A stretch of 64,000 bases of DNA from Gymnothorax reevesii (GCA_029721435.1 CM056582.1:34740611-34804610), one strand, 5' to 3'. Counted from the stretch's first letter, positions 1-11,627 are shown. Made by a program: numbers and translations. Notes: a model not told the origin generated them from the sequence alone.

Positions 1-715
1 ACGCTTCATAATGCGCCACACATTTTCAATGGGAGACCGGTCTGGACTACAGGCAGGCCAGTCTAGTACCCGCACTCTTTTACTACGGAGCCATGCTGTT
101 GTAACACGTGCAGAATGTGGCTTTGCATTGTTTTGCTGATTTAAGCAGGGGCGGCCATGAAAAAGACGTTGCTTGGATGGCAACATATGTTGCTCCAAAA
201 CCTGTATGTACCTTTCAGCATTAATGGTGCTTCACATATGTGTAAGTTGCCCATGCCTTGAACACTAATACACCCCCATACTATCACAGATGCTGGCTTT
301 TGAACTTTGCACCTATAACAGTCCGGATGGTTCTTTTCCTCTTTTGTCCGGACGACACCACGTCCACAGTTTCCAAAAACAATTTGAAATGTGGACTCGT
401 CAGACCACAGAACACTTTTCCCCTTTGCATCAGTCCATCTTAAATGAGCTTGGGCCCAGCGAAGCCGGCGGCGTTTCTGGGTGCTGTTGATAAATGGCTT
501 TCGCTTTGCATTGTAGAGTTTTAACTTGCACTTGCAGATGTAGCGACGAACTGTAGTTAGCCTGAGGGATCGAAGGTCACGGGCATTCAATGTTGGTTTT
601 CGGCCTTGTCGCAGTGCCTTTGGCCTACGTGCAGTGATTTCGCCAGATTCTCTGAACCTTTTGACGATATTACTGACCGTAGATGATGAAATCCCGCGAA
701 TTTCGAGACAAACCT
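1..715 (-). pseudogene. Tc1/mariner (Tc1-like) transposase remnant, cut by window edge
   Basis: Reading leftward from about 715 the translation shows a paired-type helix-turn-helix (STVSNIVKRFRESG), the linker basic region, then the DDE catalytic domain with WSDEST (first Asp) and VWGCIS. A frameshift near 140-155 breaks the frame. Beyond it come the QQNNAKPHSA block and the LDWPACSPDRSPIEN block that normally carry the second Asp and the Glu. In active relatives the second block is QQDN, so the second catalytic Asp appears to be Asn here. An in-frame TGA lies just upstream of the helix-turn-helix and the usual N-terminal methionine is not seen. The copy continues beyond position 1. Tc1 transposases cut and paste DNA at TA dinucleotides. 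This copy looks dead: frameshift, lost catalytic residue and damaged N-terminus. Family assignment is confident; the exact subfamily is unknown. Confidence 0.9.
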
Positions 716-2320
716 GCCATCAGATATGGCAGCACAAACCATCATTGCTCAGTAAATATGTCCCCAGGGTTAATTAAACGCAACTGTCCTGGAATCAATT
801 TGACAATACTTCCATTGGATAAACGAGACTATCTTGCTAGCGGCATCTAGGCATATAAATAGCACTGAGCTCGAAACGTAACAAGAACCCGGATTTGCAT
901 AAAACTTATTACACAAACCTTTAAGAGGTAGGAAATAATCCCAATCTAACTTAAAAGTATCGTTACCTACACATGTCTTGGTAGGAGTCTCCCCTTAAAT
1001 CCCAATCACAATGAGGCTAAAATATACGAGTGTTACAAATCAAGGAAAATCAAGCAAGCTGAAAAAGGAATAACAATACTTTACTCACCAAGTAGGCACA
1101 ACTTGAATCAAACAAATCAACGCAAAGCCAATTACCAGTTACCCATAATTTAGAATGATTTAGAATATATTCATACCCGGAAAAGATGAATGGCCACGCG
1201 GAGCTAAAGTCGCCCCACGTGGTCGGGGAGAACTCAAATGTCCCCTCGCTCCGGAACAAGGCGACATGTGACCTCTCCCACTTACCTACGCGCATCAGAA
1301 GTTGACAAAGAAGGAACAGGAAAGAGAGCCCCCTTAGGATCTCGTACCTTTAAAGATTCCAAACCACGCCTCCGAACAAGGTAGAGGAAGGGGTGGCCGA
1401 ATCAGAGTTTTACTGGCCTAGGTGATAAGATTAATTTGCATAGAGAGGAGACTAGGTAGTCGCCCGAATGAATCTTACAAACAAGATGAACCATAATTCC
1501 AAGGAAAATTCAACTCCTTGGACTACCCCGAGAATAAAGAGACCAAACATGATAGGAATATGTGCTAAAATGATGCAGTTGTCATGGAAAAGCCTTAAAA
1601 AGGAATATTATAGCCCAATTGTGTTATAAATACATAAGAGATTCCTTTCTAGGATATTGAACATTAACAGATTATGATTTTGACATGGATTTAAATTATT
1701 TTAAGCAGCTTAAATGTAACTGATCTTTACTTCAATTGAGAAGTTGTGTGTGAGTTTCAAGGGACCTGGGGACAGAATGTCTCGGACCTCCTGTGGTGTA
1801 AAACAAAAGAGATTCTACCCCCGCAGCTAGGCATGTTCCACTCTAGGCTGTAAAAGCCTACTGCTAGGGCCAGATCAACCAACCCTTCACATTTTACACA
1901 CGGAAGGATCATGTGTTCCAACAACATGAATTTTGACATATGTTCTGAGTAAAATCAAGCCAAATCAAACTTTCAGGTTCTACAACACTATTGCTGGATC
2001 GGCTTTGCGTTGTGTGTGTGGCTTATTGTCATTAATATGTTGCTGGTTTTTGCTTTATTTGTATGACGTATTGGTATTTGTGTGGTGTTGCTATCATGGT
2101 ACACTGCAACTAGAGGGGCTGCATCACTGATATTCGCCTAGAGCGGCAAAAGTGCGTGCGCCAGCCCTGAGCGAGAGAAATGTCATGTGTGGCGTGTGAG
2201 CGTGTGAACTTGTTAACAAAGTCGGGCTCACTTCCGTTGCAGGGTGACCCGGTGAAAACAAAACCCACATGGCCCATGAAACCGAATTGAAAGTGATGCG
2301 AACGAAGCAATAATCCATCA
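716..2320. other. No recognised gene
   Basis: No domain, splice-consistent exon or clear repeat boundary was recognised. Reading frames here are short (60-100 codons) and resemble nothing I know. The last 200 bases (about 2130-2320) are more CpG-rich and precede a THAP-like start codon, so they could be old promoter sequence, but there is no direct support. Confidence 0.5.
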
Positions 2321-2326
2321 AAAAAC

Positions 2327-2605
2327 ATGCCCAAGTCATGTGTAGCGCTTGGTTGTTCGAATCACAACATGAAACAGGGAGAGAAGATTTCATTTCAGGT
2401 ATTTCCAAAGGAAAGTAAGCAGCTTGAAGCATGGATAAAAGCTGTCAAACGACAGAACCCTGATGCATACATGCCAACTCTACCGCTTTCGGCGTTTCAT
2501 TCTGGGGGGGAAAAAAAAAAACGCCCCAAATGCGGTCAAGTTGGCAAGTATGCGGCATCAAGCGGGAACCGTCAGCTCATGCAGTGCCGTGTGGGAGGCA
2601 TTTAA
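2327..2605 (+). pseudogene. THAP-type zinc-finger exon, decayed
   Basis: The frame opens with MPKSCVALGCSN followed by ISFQVFP, EAWIKAV and AYMPT. That is the order of the THAP DNA-binding domain: C-x4-C, a Phe-x2-Phe-Pro block, a Trp and an aromatic-x-Pro block. THAP domains are C2CH zinc fingers found in host regulators and in P-element and Kolobok-type transposases. Here the second zinc pair (C-x2-H-F) is missing: the sequence passes from LPLSAF straight to HSGGEKKK. A run of seven G followed by a run of eleven A lies in this stretch and probably marks slippage. After that the frame is unlike any THAP protein and stops at 2605. It could be exon 1 of a lost host gene or of a THAP-bearing transposon. 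No downstream exon was recognised. Confidence 0.55.
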
Positions 2606-2764
2606 TCAGATGTGAAATAGTAAATAGCTAAATATCTCGTTGGCTGAGAATTAACTGGGAATTACTTTAGCCATTTACTCTCATGCTTTTGATTTACAAC
2701 TCTAAGTACCTGCAATATTTGGTGTCTGAGACACAATGATGATCAAAATAGTCAAATGAATAGT

Positions 2765-3005
2765 ACACAATGAATGTGTAGAAAAATAACACTGAAAAAT
2801 GTGTTATCACGAATAAACACATTTTGTGTTGATTTCAACACAAAATATGTAAAAAACTAAAAAATAAATTAATAAATAAATATAAATCAACACTGAATGT
2901 GTTGAAAACAACACAAAATGTGTTGTCCTTAACTAGACACACAGGTGTATTAAAAATTAACACGTGTTGTGTTATTTTCAACACATCTCTTTTGAGAGTG
3001 TACCT
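2765..3005. repeat. AACACA/TGTGTT palindrome-rich repeat
   Basis: Alternating AACACA and TGTGTT hexamers recur many times, often as pairs such as AACACAAAATGTGTT, giving overlapping short inverted repeats in an A/T-rich background. It ends with TTTTGAGAGTGTA at about 2990-3002. A matching left end was not found, so this may be half of a non-autonomous DNA transposon. It follows the THAP-like exon by about 160 bases. Whether they belong to one element is inference. Confidence 0.45.
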
Positions 3006-3630
3006 TATAATAATTCCTACACGCTGTATTTACTTGCAGAAAAGAAAAATCGCAGATACAAATACTAATAAGGTGGATTAGAAATGGACATTTGTTGATG
3101 AGATAACCTGAAGATGAACGCACAAGGTTAATTGTTTTCATCGAGTGCCTAATTGGATCAGCTGGAAGTGACAACACCGCGACTTTGAGAATTGAAATGC
3201 TTGCGCCTGAAACTTGAGAGCCCTGTGAATTGCAGTATGTATTATTACTTTATTAGAAGCAATACAATGGCAAAAATGATAAATGTTAAAAAAATTATTA
3301 GACAAATAAAAAATTCTTGCTAAAAAAAAAAAATCTTGCTAAAAAGACTGGGGGAACGCTGTTCCCCCGCGTCCCACGACCACTACACCCCTGCTTGTAG
3401 CCATTGCCTTACTTGTGATGGTCGACACACATCTGCCTTACTTAAATGATGTGTTCCTTTGTCTTTCCCATGTTGAAGCGTGGACAAGAGAAATGGCCAC
3501 TGTGTCACGTCATATTTATACCCCAGGGAAACAGGAAGTGATGATTTCCTAATTAAATGTTCCTAGATACCCTGATCAACTTTGCAAACTACTGTAGAAA
3601 TGACAGAAATACTTCAATTACATTTATTTC
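3006..3630. other. No recognised gene
   Basis: Mostly A/T-rich DNA. A short G/C-rich motif with GTTCCCCCGCG near 3360 resembles repeat-end sequence, but I could not assign it. Confidence 0.4.
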
Positions 3631-3640
3631 CTAGGAATCG

Positions 3641-3696
3641 TTAGGGGTACCAATAATTGTGGAACAAGTGATTTTATGTAAATAATTATTTCTTAA
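3641..3696 (+). repeat. Left half of a Tc1-like repeat split by a later insertion
   Basis: The motif GGGGTACCAATAATTGTGG followed by A/T-rich sequence ending TTTCTTAA is a typical fish Tc1-like element end. A matching opposite end (GGGGTGCCTATAATTATGG) lies at about 19404-19422, outside the right hAT-like end at 19267. The two halves are consistent with one short repeat split by the 3697-19267 insertion. Confidence 0.4.
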
Positions 3697-4664
3697 TAGG
3701 GATGCACTGATATGAACATTTTGGCCAATACCAATGTCCAATATAATATTGCTGTTATGGCCGATAACCGATATTTACCGATATAAATATGTTTTTAAAA
3801 AAAGTTTGAGATAATAAAATTTTGTACAGAGTGAAAATCATGCTAACTGAATTTTTAAATGTCTTCATTTTTAAAATGCGTTTAACTTCCAAATAACAAG
3901 GTTACAGGGCTACCATAAAACACAAGTAACCAACAGTATTACTTATTTGGCAACCTTTACCACGAGTAGCTGTGCTTGTGCTCGCCATTTGCCACATCGC
4001 CAGGGACCTGTAAACCAGAGACGTGTGGTCAGGGTAGGTATTGACTTGGCTAAATTTTGGCTAAATTGGCTAAATTTTGTCAACCCGTTTCCACTTACGA
4101 TGCATGATGGTCAAACAATCAATTTGACCGTTTTTTCCAGTTAATTAAGCTTGTAATGATTAAGTGGTGATAGTGACAGAAAGATTAATTTACCTTTATT
4201 CTTTGATACAAGACTGCAAAGAAGTAAATCTTAATAATTAGGGAAAAAATGTCAGCTCTCGGTAATTCCGTATATTGTTTTGATCTTTTATCGGATTAAG
4301 AAAAAAAGACTGAAATAAACTCCCTATTTTTTTATGCTCCCGTAAACGAAGTTTCGGGGGCATATACACTCAACAAAAATATAAATGCAACACTTTTGTT
4401 TTTGCTCCCATTTGTCATGAGATGGACTCAGAGATCTAAAATTCATTCCAGATACACAATATTACCATTTCTCTCAAACATTGTTCACAAATCTGTCTAA
4501 ATGTGTGATAGTGAGCACTTTTGCTTTGCTGAGACAATCCATCCCACCTCACAGGTGTGCCACATCAAGATGCTCATCAGACAACATGATTAGTGCACAG
4601 GTGTACCTTATACTGCCCACAATAAAAGGCCACTCTGAAATGTACAGTTTTGTCTCACAGCAAA

Positions 4665-5682
4665 ATGCCACAGCAAGCATTGAGGGAGCGTGCAATTGGC
4701 ATGCTGACAGCAGGAATATCAACCAGATCTGTTGCTCGGGCATTGAATGTTCATTTCTCCACCATAAGCCGTCTCCAAAGGCATTTCAGAGAATATGGCA
4801 GTACATCCAACCGGCCTCACAACCGCAGACCACGTGTAACCACACCAGCCCAGGACCTCCACATCCAGCAGGTTTACCTCCAAGATCGTCTGAGACCAGC
4901 TACTCAGACAGCTGCTGAAACAATTGGCTTGCATAACCAAAGAATTTCTGCACAAACTGTCAGAAACCGTCTTAGGGAAGCTCAACTGCATGCTCATCGT
5001 CCTCATCGGGGTCTTAACCTGACTCCAGATCGTCGCCATAACAAGACTTGAGTGGGCAAATGCTCACATTCGATGGCGTCTGGCACGTTGGAGAGGTGTT
5101 CTCTTCACGGATGAATCTTAGTTTACATTGTTCAGGGCAGATGGCAGACAGCGTGTGTGGCGTCGTGTGGGTGAGCGCTTTGCTGATGTCAATGTTGTGG
5201 ATCGAGTGGCCCAAGGTGGTGGTGGGGTTATGGTATGGGCAGGCATCTGTTATGGACGAAGAATACAGGTGCATTTTATTGATGGCATTTTGAATGCACA
5301 GAGATACCGTGATGAGATCCTGAGGCCCATTATTGTGCCATACATCCATGAACATCACCTCATGTTTCAGCAAGATAATGTACGGCCCCATGTTGCAAGG
5401 ATCTGTACACAATTCTTGGAAGCTGAAAATGTCCCAGTTCTTGCATGGCCAGCATACTCACCGGACATGTCACCCATTGAGCATGTTTGGGATGTGCTTG
5501 AACGGCGTATACGACAGTACGACAGCGCGTACCAGTTCCCACTAATATCCGGCAACTTCGCACAGCTATTGAAGAGGAGTGGACCAACATTCCACAGGCC
5601 ACAATTGACAATCTGATAAACTCTATGCGAAGAAGATGTGTTGCACTGCATGAGGCAAATGGTGGTCACACCAGATACTGAC
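4665..5682 (+). pseudogene. Tc1-like transposase (DD34E), broken
   Basis: Start chosen at the ATG of MPQQALRERA, the usual N-terminus of this subfamily. Two helix-turn-helix modules (about residues 5-60 and 75-125) precede the DDE catalytic core: FTDES (first Asp), VMVWAG, FQQDNVRPH (second Asp) and SPDMSPIEHVWD (Glu). All three catalytic residues are present. Three lesions destroy it. An extra base near 5045 shifts the frame and makes a TGA. A TAG follows the DES motif near 5118. An 8-base duplication (TACGACAG) near 5517-5530 shifts the frame again. The final frame ends at the TGA at 5680-5682 after a Gly-Gly-His-Thr tail typical of the family. Full length would be about 340 residues, as usual. 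Confidence 0.92.
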
Positions 5683-5974
5683 TGGTTCTGAGTCCCCAGA
5701 CCCCCAATAAAGCAAAAACTGCACATTTCAGGGTGGCCTTTTATTGTGGACAGTCTAAGGTACACCTGTGCACTAATCATGGTGTCTGATGAGCATCTTG
5801 ATGTGGCACACCTGTGAGGTGGGATGGATTGTCTCAGCAAAGCAAAAGTGCTCACTATCACACATTTAGACAGATTTGTGAACAATGTTTGAGAGAAATG
5901 GTAATATTGTGTATCTGGAATGAATTTTAGATCCTTGAGTCCATCTCATGACAAATGGGAGCAAAAACAAAAGT

Positions 5975-6215
5975 TCAAATTCAAATTCAATTTATTTGTA
6001 TAGCGCTTTTCACAGATAAACTGTCACAAAGACGCTTTACAGTCAGAGATGAGTTACTGAAAGGGCAGTGCCCAGCCTATTCCCCACTACAGCAAATGAG
6101 GCAAAAAACTCCCGGTAGGGAGAAAAATCCTAAAACAGTGGTGAGAAAAAACTCCCCAGTGGGAAGAAATCTCAGGAGGAACCCGGCTATAGTGGGGAAG
6201 CCCATCCTCCGCAAT
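5975..6215 (-). mobile_element. 5'-truncated L2 LINE tail inserted in the Tc1 right inverted repeat
   Basis: This is the conserved 3' end of the L2 family seen whole at 16640-16911 and 33070-33316, here in reverse. It begins with the (TTTGAA)-type tail complement and reaches the GAGGATGGGCTTCCCC block. CAAAAGT flanks it on both sides (5968-5974 and 6216-6222), a clear 7 bp target duplication. The intact left inverted repeat of the Tc1 element (4367 onward) gives the uninterrupted target sequence. Confidence 0.9.
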
Positions 6216-6249
6216 CAAAAGTGTTGCGTTTATATTTTTGTTGAGTGTA

Positions 6250-6625
6250 GTTTTTCACCTGTCCGTCTGTCTGTCTGTCTGTCTGTCTGCGATGGCTATA
6301 ACTTTTGATCGGTTCATGACAGGACTTTGATACTTGGCATATGCATTGCCTGTGAGAAGGCATTTCAGATGTGCTCATGACTTTTGACCTTCTGACCTTG
6401 ACCTTGGAGCATGACGTTTGGTGACAAAAACTTTAACATGGGTCATAACTTTTCAATAGGCATTTGATACCTGGCATATGTATTCCTTTGGATAAGGCCT
6501 TTCTGATGAGGTAATGCATGTTGACCTTGACCTTTAACCTTTGATTGACTCATGATAGGCCTTTAATGGTTAGCATGTGCATGTTATGTACGGGGGCATC
6601 AGTGTTTCACAAACACATCTTGTTT
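6250..6625. repeat. Dispersed repeat with CTGT run and TGACCT half-sites
   Basis: Begins with a (CTGT)n run (about 6262-6290), then two diverged copies of a unit containing CATAACTTTT, a CTGGCATATG-like block and TGACCTTGACCT, and ends near GGGGGCATCAGTG...CATCTTGTTT. TGACCT hexamers occur at 6385, 6393, 6399, 6522 and 6528. Sequence before the Tc1 insertion (4330-4366, also with a GGGGGCAT block) probably belongs to the same repeat. No coding capacity. Confidence 0.55.
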
Positions 6626-7420
6626 TAAATGGCATTAAAAAGTACGTGTTTAAGAAGGGAAATATAATCGTTAATATATTGACCACACATTGAACGCCAC
6701 ATAAGGTTTTAATATTTGTTAATGGCATTGCGTTAGCTTCCTCTAAGTAAATATGAAAAGACTTGAACAACGTGTATTCTTGACACTCATACGACGAGTG
6801 AGTATTCATAATTATATTATTACGTTTAATCATTGACAAGTCACTTCCTTTCTGTATGATTTTATTTTAATGTTAAAAAGTGTTTTACAAAAGGTATTGT
6901 TCAGCAAAAAATGCCTGTTAAACTATATGATGATGCCCCTCTTGCATTTTTTTTTCGCTTCGCGCGCTGCATTATGGACCCAGACCAACATTGTGGCTAA
7001 ACAATTTTTTCTGACTTTAGCCGCAGCGGCTACACATATTTTTCCCTAGTGCAAACACAGAGTAGCAAATGTGTTACTAAATTACAGTACAATAACTGAT
7101 CCGAGTGTGCTATCTAGCGATACAACATTGTAACTGCGTGCATAAATTTGCAGCTTATGTCCGCTGGCATCAACATCTGCACAAAGCGGCTAAGATACCC
7201 TGCCGAACGCCGTTGCTCTACTCGAACCCGCCATATGCAGATAATCCTTAAATGAGGAATTACATTCATATTTTAATGCGTAACGTAACGCATTAAAGTA
7301 ACGAAGTGAAAGTATATTTTTTTATCTTTTAAATGTAGTATAGTAAAAGTCCTGGTTAAAAAAAAATCAAGTAAACTACAAATCCTCATTAAAAAAAAAA
7401 AATAGGCGTGCAATGCACGG
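6626..7420. other. No recognised gene
   Basis: A/T-rich sequence with scattered homopolymer runs. Nothing recognised. Confidence 0.45.
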
Positions 7421-7421
7421 A

Positions 7422-7519
7422 ATACCCCTCAGCCCGATGTCGAAGATTTTGGAGACGCCCGCCCGCCCAATAGCACGAAGGATAGCAATACCCCGTCAGC
7501 CTTGAGGGCTGAGGGGTAA
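7422..7519. repeat. Short element with 12 bp inverted ends
   Basis: TACCCCTCAGCC near 7423 and its complement GGCTGAGGGGTA ending at 7519 bracket about 70 bases with GCCCGCCCGCCC. The right end also forms a local hairpin (CCCCGTCAGCC/GGGCTGAGGGG). Looks like a tiny MITE; family unknown. Confidence 0.4.
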
Positions 7520-7952
7520 AAACGACTTAAGTTTGCAACAAAGCACATGTACACCTCTGTATGATGATGTATTCGAAGTCCCTTCATTGTATCCGTTTTC
7601 TCATGTATCGGTTGCGAGATCCAATAGGAAGATTAAAGAAATAATTCAGGGACAGGCTGCGAAATGCAAAAGGGAGATTAAGGAATGTAACGAACAAATC
7701 TAGCGTGAAAGAATCTTAACAATGGTCGAATGAGATTTTAATTTCCCTATTCAATCTCGCAGCCGATACTGTCCTCCATGCTTGTTAACTGTCGTATCGG
7801 TTGCGTTCCATGCGTTACATCTATGGAATCGCGCAACCGGCAACAGAGAAAACAAGCATGAAGCTGAAACAAACTAAACCAATCTAGCGTGAAAAAGCCA
7901 AATGCAACAAAATCGGAATGGAACTTTTAAAAAGACCAGGATGCTAGCTAGG
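7520..7952. other. No recognised gene
   Basis: Contains a loosely repeated TATCGGTTGCG motif (near 7606 and 7793). No coding frame or element end recognised. Confidence 0.4.
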
Positions 7953-8423
7953 GCAAATGGGTCCGTGTCTCTTTTGGTAATTGGATAGGCTATAATGTAT
8001 GAAAACGGATATCAAAAATAGAAAAACAACTGGATATTTGATTTTTGTTTTAAAATATACACATTAAAATTGAAAGACAGTTTGAGTTTATTTTTTATTG
8101 TCTGAAACGAGTGAGGAAAAGTCAAATAACATTTTGATTTTCAATTTTCATTTCTAAAAAGAAAATAGAATATAGCACGAGAAACAAATAGAAAAACGGC
8201 CCGTTTAATTGTTTTGAACTACCGGAAGTTGTAATGACAAGAGCACTGCTCATACGGACCAGTAGATGGCGACAGCGTGGCATATGACGCTGGCCTCGCC
8301 TGCTGCTTTCCCATGGACACCGCACGAGAAGAGACGCCGACTCACGAAAGTGCCCCTCTACTAGCTAACGAACTGAGCTAGCTACACGCAGCTGTCGCAC
8401 ATAGCTAGCACGCCACTGTGTTT
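7953..8423 (+). repeat. Foldback arm A (left)
   Basis: Close inverted copy of 18335-18790. Landmarks in mirror order include GGGTCCGTGTCTCTTTTGG, GGCCCGTTTAATTG, a CATATGAC block and GCTAGCACGCCACTG. Similarity is high across about 460 bases with scattered substitutions. The small reading frames seen in both arms are mirror images of each other and do not indicate a gene. Confidence 0.85.
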
Positions 8424-8776
8424 AGCTCATGGACCTATAAGGAGATCTGGACGCACAAATCGGGTCGACCACATAATCCTCCATGGTCCTAACGGTGAAT
8501 GTGATATTGCAGGTCACGTGATGCCATGGGGGCCAAAAAGAAATTTCTCCATAGGGAATAATTGAAAAAGACACGCTGATAAATCCGTGAATAATTTTTT
8601 TTGACAGCCACAAATTATCGATACCGAAACGGTTTATTTTTCTCTTTTAAATCATTAATGCCTCGTTTCTCGGCAAAGACAAAATCTTTTATTTATATTG
8701 AGGCTATGCGAACACCAACGGCTCCTCACATGTAAGCGCGTTCCCGCTCCTCCGAATTTAGCACTGCAGCGGATGT
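8424..8776. other. No recognised gene; sequence unique to the left side of the foldback
   Basis: This stretch and everything to 11716 has no counterpart in the right arm, where the two arm segments are nearly adjacent. It was either inserted on the left or lost on the right. Confidence 0.5.
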
Positions 8777-10195
8777 GAGTGGGTGGAGCAATGGGCTTTC
8801 CTTGCCATCTGTCTGTTCAACATTAAAGACGTGAATTCGGTGAAGTGAGCTGGCAAGTTACGGAGCATATGTATTGAGCGACAAAAGAAACGCGAGTTAA
8901 TTAAAGGCAATCCGGAAAATAAGTTTGCGCGTAATTATTGAAAATCAAATTTATTACTGGCGTGTGCGCATTTACACTCGTTTTATCAAACTTTTCTTTG
9001 TTTTGAGGTAACTATGAGTAAGTTACACAGACAGCAAGCTCCTCCGCTCCGGATTTGCCCCGGCTCTGAGCCGGATCAGCTGGAGCCAGGGCAGATCCGG
9101 AGCGGAGGTGCTTGCTATCTAGGTAACCATAAGAGCACATTAACTAACTAAGCTAGCTAACTTGCTTTTCTTTTGTTGCTCAGTATATTTTTGCCACTTT
9201 AATTGATGAATGGCCGTAATACGTAATAATATGTAACTTAGCACCTCGATTGCTGCACTTCATGCAGCGCGAGAAAATGTACAGTAAGCTAAGGCCGCTG
9301 TTGTGACATCCTAGAACCATGTACGCAGGCAACACTCACCTTACTTTTTCATATTAAAATGAAATGGTTAAATCCATTAATTGCATTGTGTATTTCCATT
9401 ACTTTGAATAGCACCAATTCGCATCACTCTATACTGATGCGTTATGCTTAACGTGTCAGCTGAGTAGCATCTAACGCAACGTAATGTGCATTCATAGCAG
9501 TATATAAATTCATTTCGAACACTGCTTAGCGATCCATTTATCAGACTAACCGTTCTTCGTTGTTAAATTACCTACCGACCTTCATACATGATGACGAAAC
9601 TTTTCAGCAACTTGACTTATGAGATCCAAAATGATAACTATTTTTTGCTCATGATCCATTTGTTCAAGTGGGTGGAACAATGCGCATTCCTTGCCGTCCG
9701 TCTGTGATGAACATTCTATACGTGGCCAAGTCAATCAAGCGAGCTGGCGTTACGGTGCCAATATTTTATCCCTTTTATTTTAATTGATGAATGGCCGTAA
9801 TATAGGACTACTCGATTGCCACACTCCATTATGTAGTGCCGCAAAATGGACAGTAAGCTAAGGCCGCTGTTGTGATATCCTAGAAGCATGTACGCAGCTA
9901 ACGCTCACCTCACTTTTTCATAGTTCATGGTTATCATTGTAATGAGTTGTATATTTTCATTACTTTGAATAACACCAATTCGCAATTATGTATTTTCATG
10001 CATCATGCATCAGCTGTGTAGCATCTAACGTAATGTCCATATGAGTGCATTTATAGCAATACATAAACTCAGTTCGAACCATTTATTAACGATTCTTCAG
10101 TCTAAAATTAATTACTGACTTTCATACTTGACGATGAAACTTTTCAGCAACTTGACAGATGACATCCAAAATGTTTATTTTTTTGTGCATGATCC
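8777..10195. repeat. Diverged tandem duplication (about 0.9 kb and 0.53 kb units)
   Basis: Unit 1 (8777-9660) and unit 2 (9668-10195) share ordered blocks: GTGGGTGGARCAATG, TAATTGATGAATGGCCGTAA, GTAAGCTAAGGCCGCTGTTG, CACCAATTCGCA and ACTTTTCAGCAACTTGAC. Unit 1 has extra sequence, including the hairpin element at 9022-9127. Part of unit 1 (8898-9165) is also present at 58913-59078. No protein coding seen. Confidence 0.75.
9022..9127. mobile_element. 106 bp hairpin MITE
   Basis: Near-perfect inverted repeat. The arms run from AGCAAGCTCCTCCGCTCCGG (9033-9066) to its complement at 9083-9116, extended outward by GTTAC and GTAAC. The related sequence at 59038 lacks it: there GAGTAACC is continuous, whereas here GAGTAA and CC are separated by the hairpin. 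That gives direct evidence of insertion. Confidence 0.7.
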
Positions 10196-11627
10196 GAACA
10201 TCCATGAAAGCACTGAACATGCATACACAATTTTTGTGGTACAGCCTTTATTAGATCGAAGTTTTGGGTAGGTGGAAACGTCAGAGTATACTAAATCCGA
10301 ACATCTAATGTTCGAGAGCAGCATCTGAGATCAACCGGAGTGATGCAGGTACATTCGACGGTGTGGCTAATTTTCATCTGAACGAAGATAAATACGAGAC
10401 CTAATGTCGGATGTAGCTGTCATCATCCATCTGCTCACCCCCACCACCTGTCATTATTATCACCACAAGGCATTATTTACATGTATATATTAAAAATGTT
10501 TTCAAATAGAATTATTTGTGTTTTGTCAGTTTTTGATTTTTTCGCCAGCTCTGCTTAACATTTGAAGATGAACTCAAGTACTCAAAATCAAAAGGGGTTT
10601 AATGCATAACTTTCGCAGAGCTGGCCATTATCATAAAATTAAGTACCACAAATACAATCGATGTTAACTCGTACTTAGAAATGAAACGTAGAGATGGTAT
10701 TAAAATTATAATCGAGACAGACTTTATTGGAAAGGGCTTTGGGGGTGGAAAGAAAGGCACGGCCTCTGGTTCGCTGACATGCAGAAATTCATGGATGAAC
10801 GGTTCAGTGCACTCCAAGAGGCTAAGATATCTGGGGAAGGACAGAAAAAAAGGGGGAAAAAGGTAAAAATAACGCAGTACAACGTCATTTCACGGTAGAC
10901 CCATTTTATTATACTCCACGGAATGGTTATAAGTTACGTAAGCTAGCTTACCAGAATAGACAAAAGTTTAAAGCTCCTGACTTTAAAACATATCAGTTTA
11001 TAAGGTAGGTGAAGTGCGTTGTGTGTTCGGTTTGTCTTTAATCCGGAAAAAGATAATGGAATTCGCACGCAGACAAACAAGAATTATCTGACTCCGATAA
11101 TGTGGTTATTCGACGTTGAACTACAGAGAACACGAGCCTGTAGCGCTTTTCCCAATAGCGCAGTTGCAGAAATTTATACGTACATTCAGTCAGTGGTTCC
11201 AACTATGGAAGTTAGCATCTGTGATTTCGGGAAGCGCACCCCTGAGGAATGTCATATTAAAGTTACGCAACAGCAAGTCAACTATTTTGCCGAGATTTTT
11301 GAGTTGAAATTAATAGTAGGCCTATGACTTCCCTGTCAAAGTCGTTTTTAACATTTGTTATTGCATTTGTGTTTTAAAATAGTATCTCAAACCATAATTA
11401 AACCTTTACCGGCGGCTATGTTTTCGTCCATTTCCGGTGAAAAGTGATCGTGAACACGCACCCTGGGTCGGAGTTCCACGGGCCCGAGCCGTTGTCATGG
11501 ACACCTCGGATACCAGCGCATTCATAAGCCCCACACTACGCATGTGTGAGCAAAAATCACACAGCGCATGTCCGCGTGGCTCCGGAAGCTTGGCCCCCAT
11601 GTCGGATTGCTGCGCCACTGAGCAATT
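10196..11627. other. No recognised gene
   Basis: Two open frames of 61-102 codons occur at 10681 and 11019 on the plus strand. Neither has a recognisable domain, and the second has no supporting context. I see no splice-consistent gene model. Confidence 0.45.

Larger units (their letters stand above)
4367..6247 (+). mobile_element. Tc1-like DNA transposon with TA target duplication
   Basis: Ends are CACTCAACAAAAATATAAA and its inverted complement, each flanked by TA (4365-4366 and 6248-6249). The inverted repeats are long, reaching about 4630 on the left and from about 5720 on the right. The right repeat is interrupted at 5975-6215 by an L2 LINE tail with CAAAAGT duplicated on both sides. 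The element itself sits inside a repeat that continues at 6250 with CTGT runs and TGACCT motifs. It encodes the broken transposase at 4665-5682. Confidence 0.93.

Noticed and set aside
11019..11327. 102-codon plus-strand frame as a host gene exon
   Set aside because: No recognisable domain, no splice-consistent neighbours, and surrounded by repeats.
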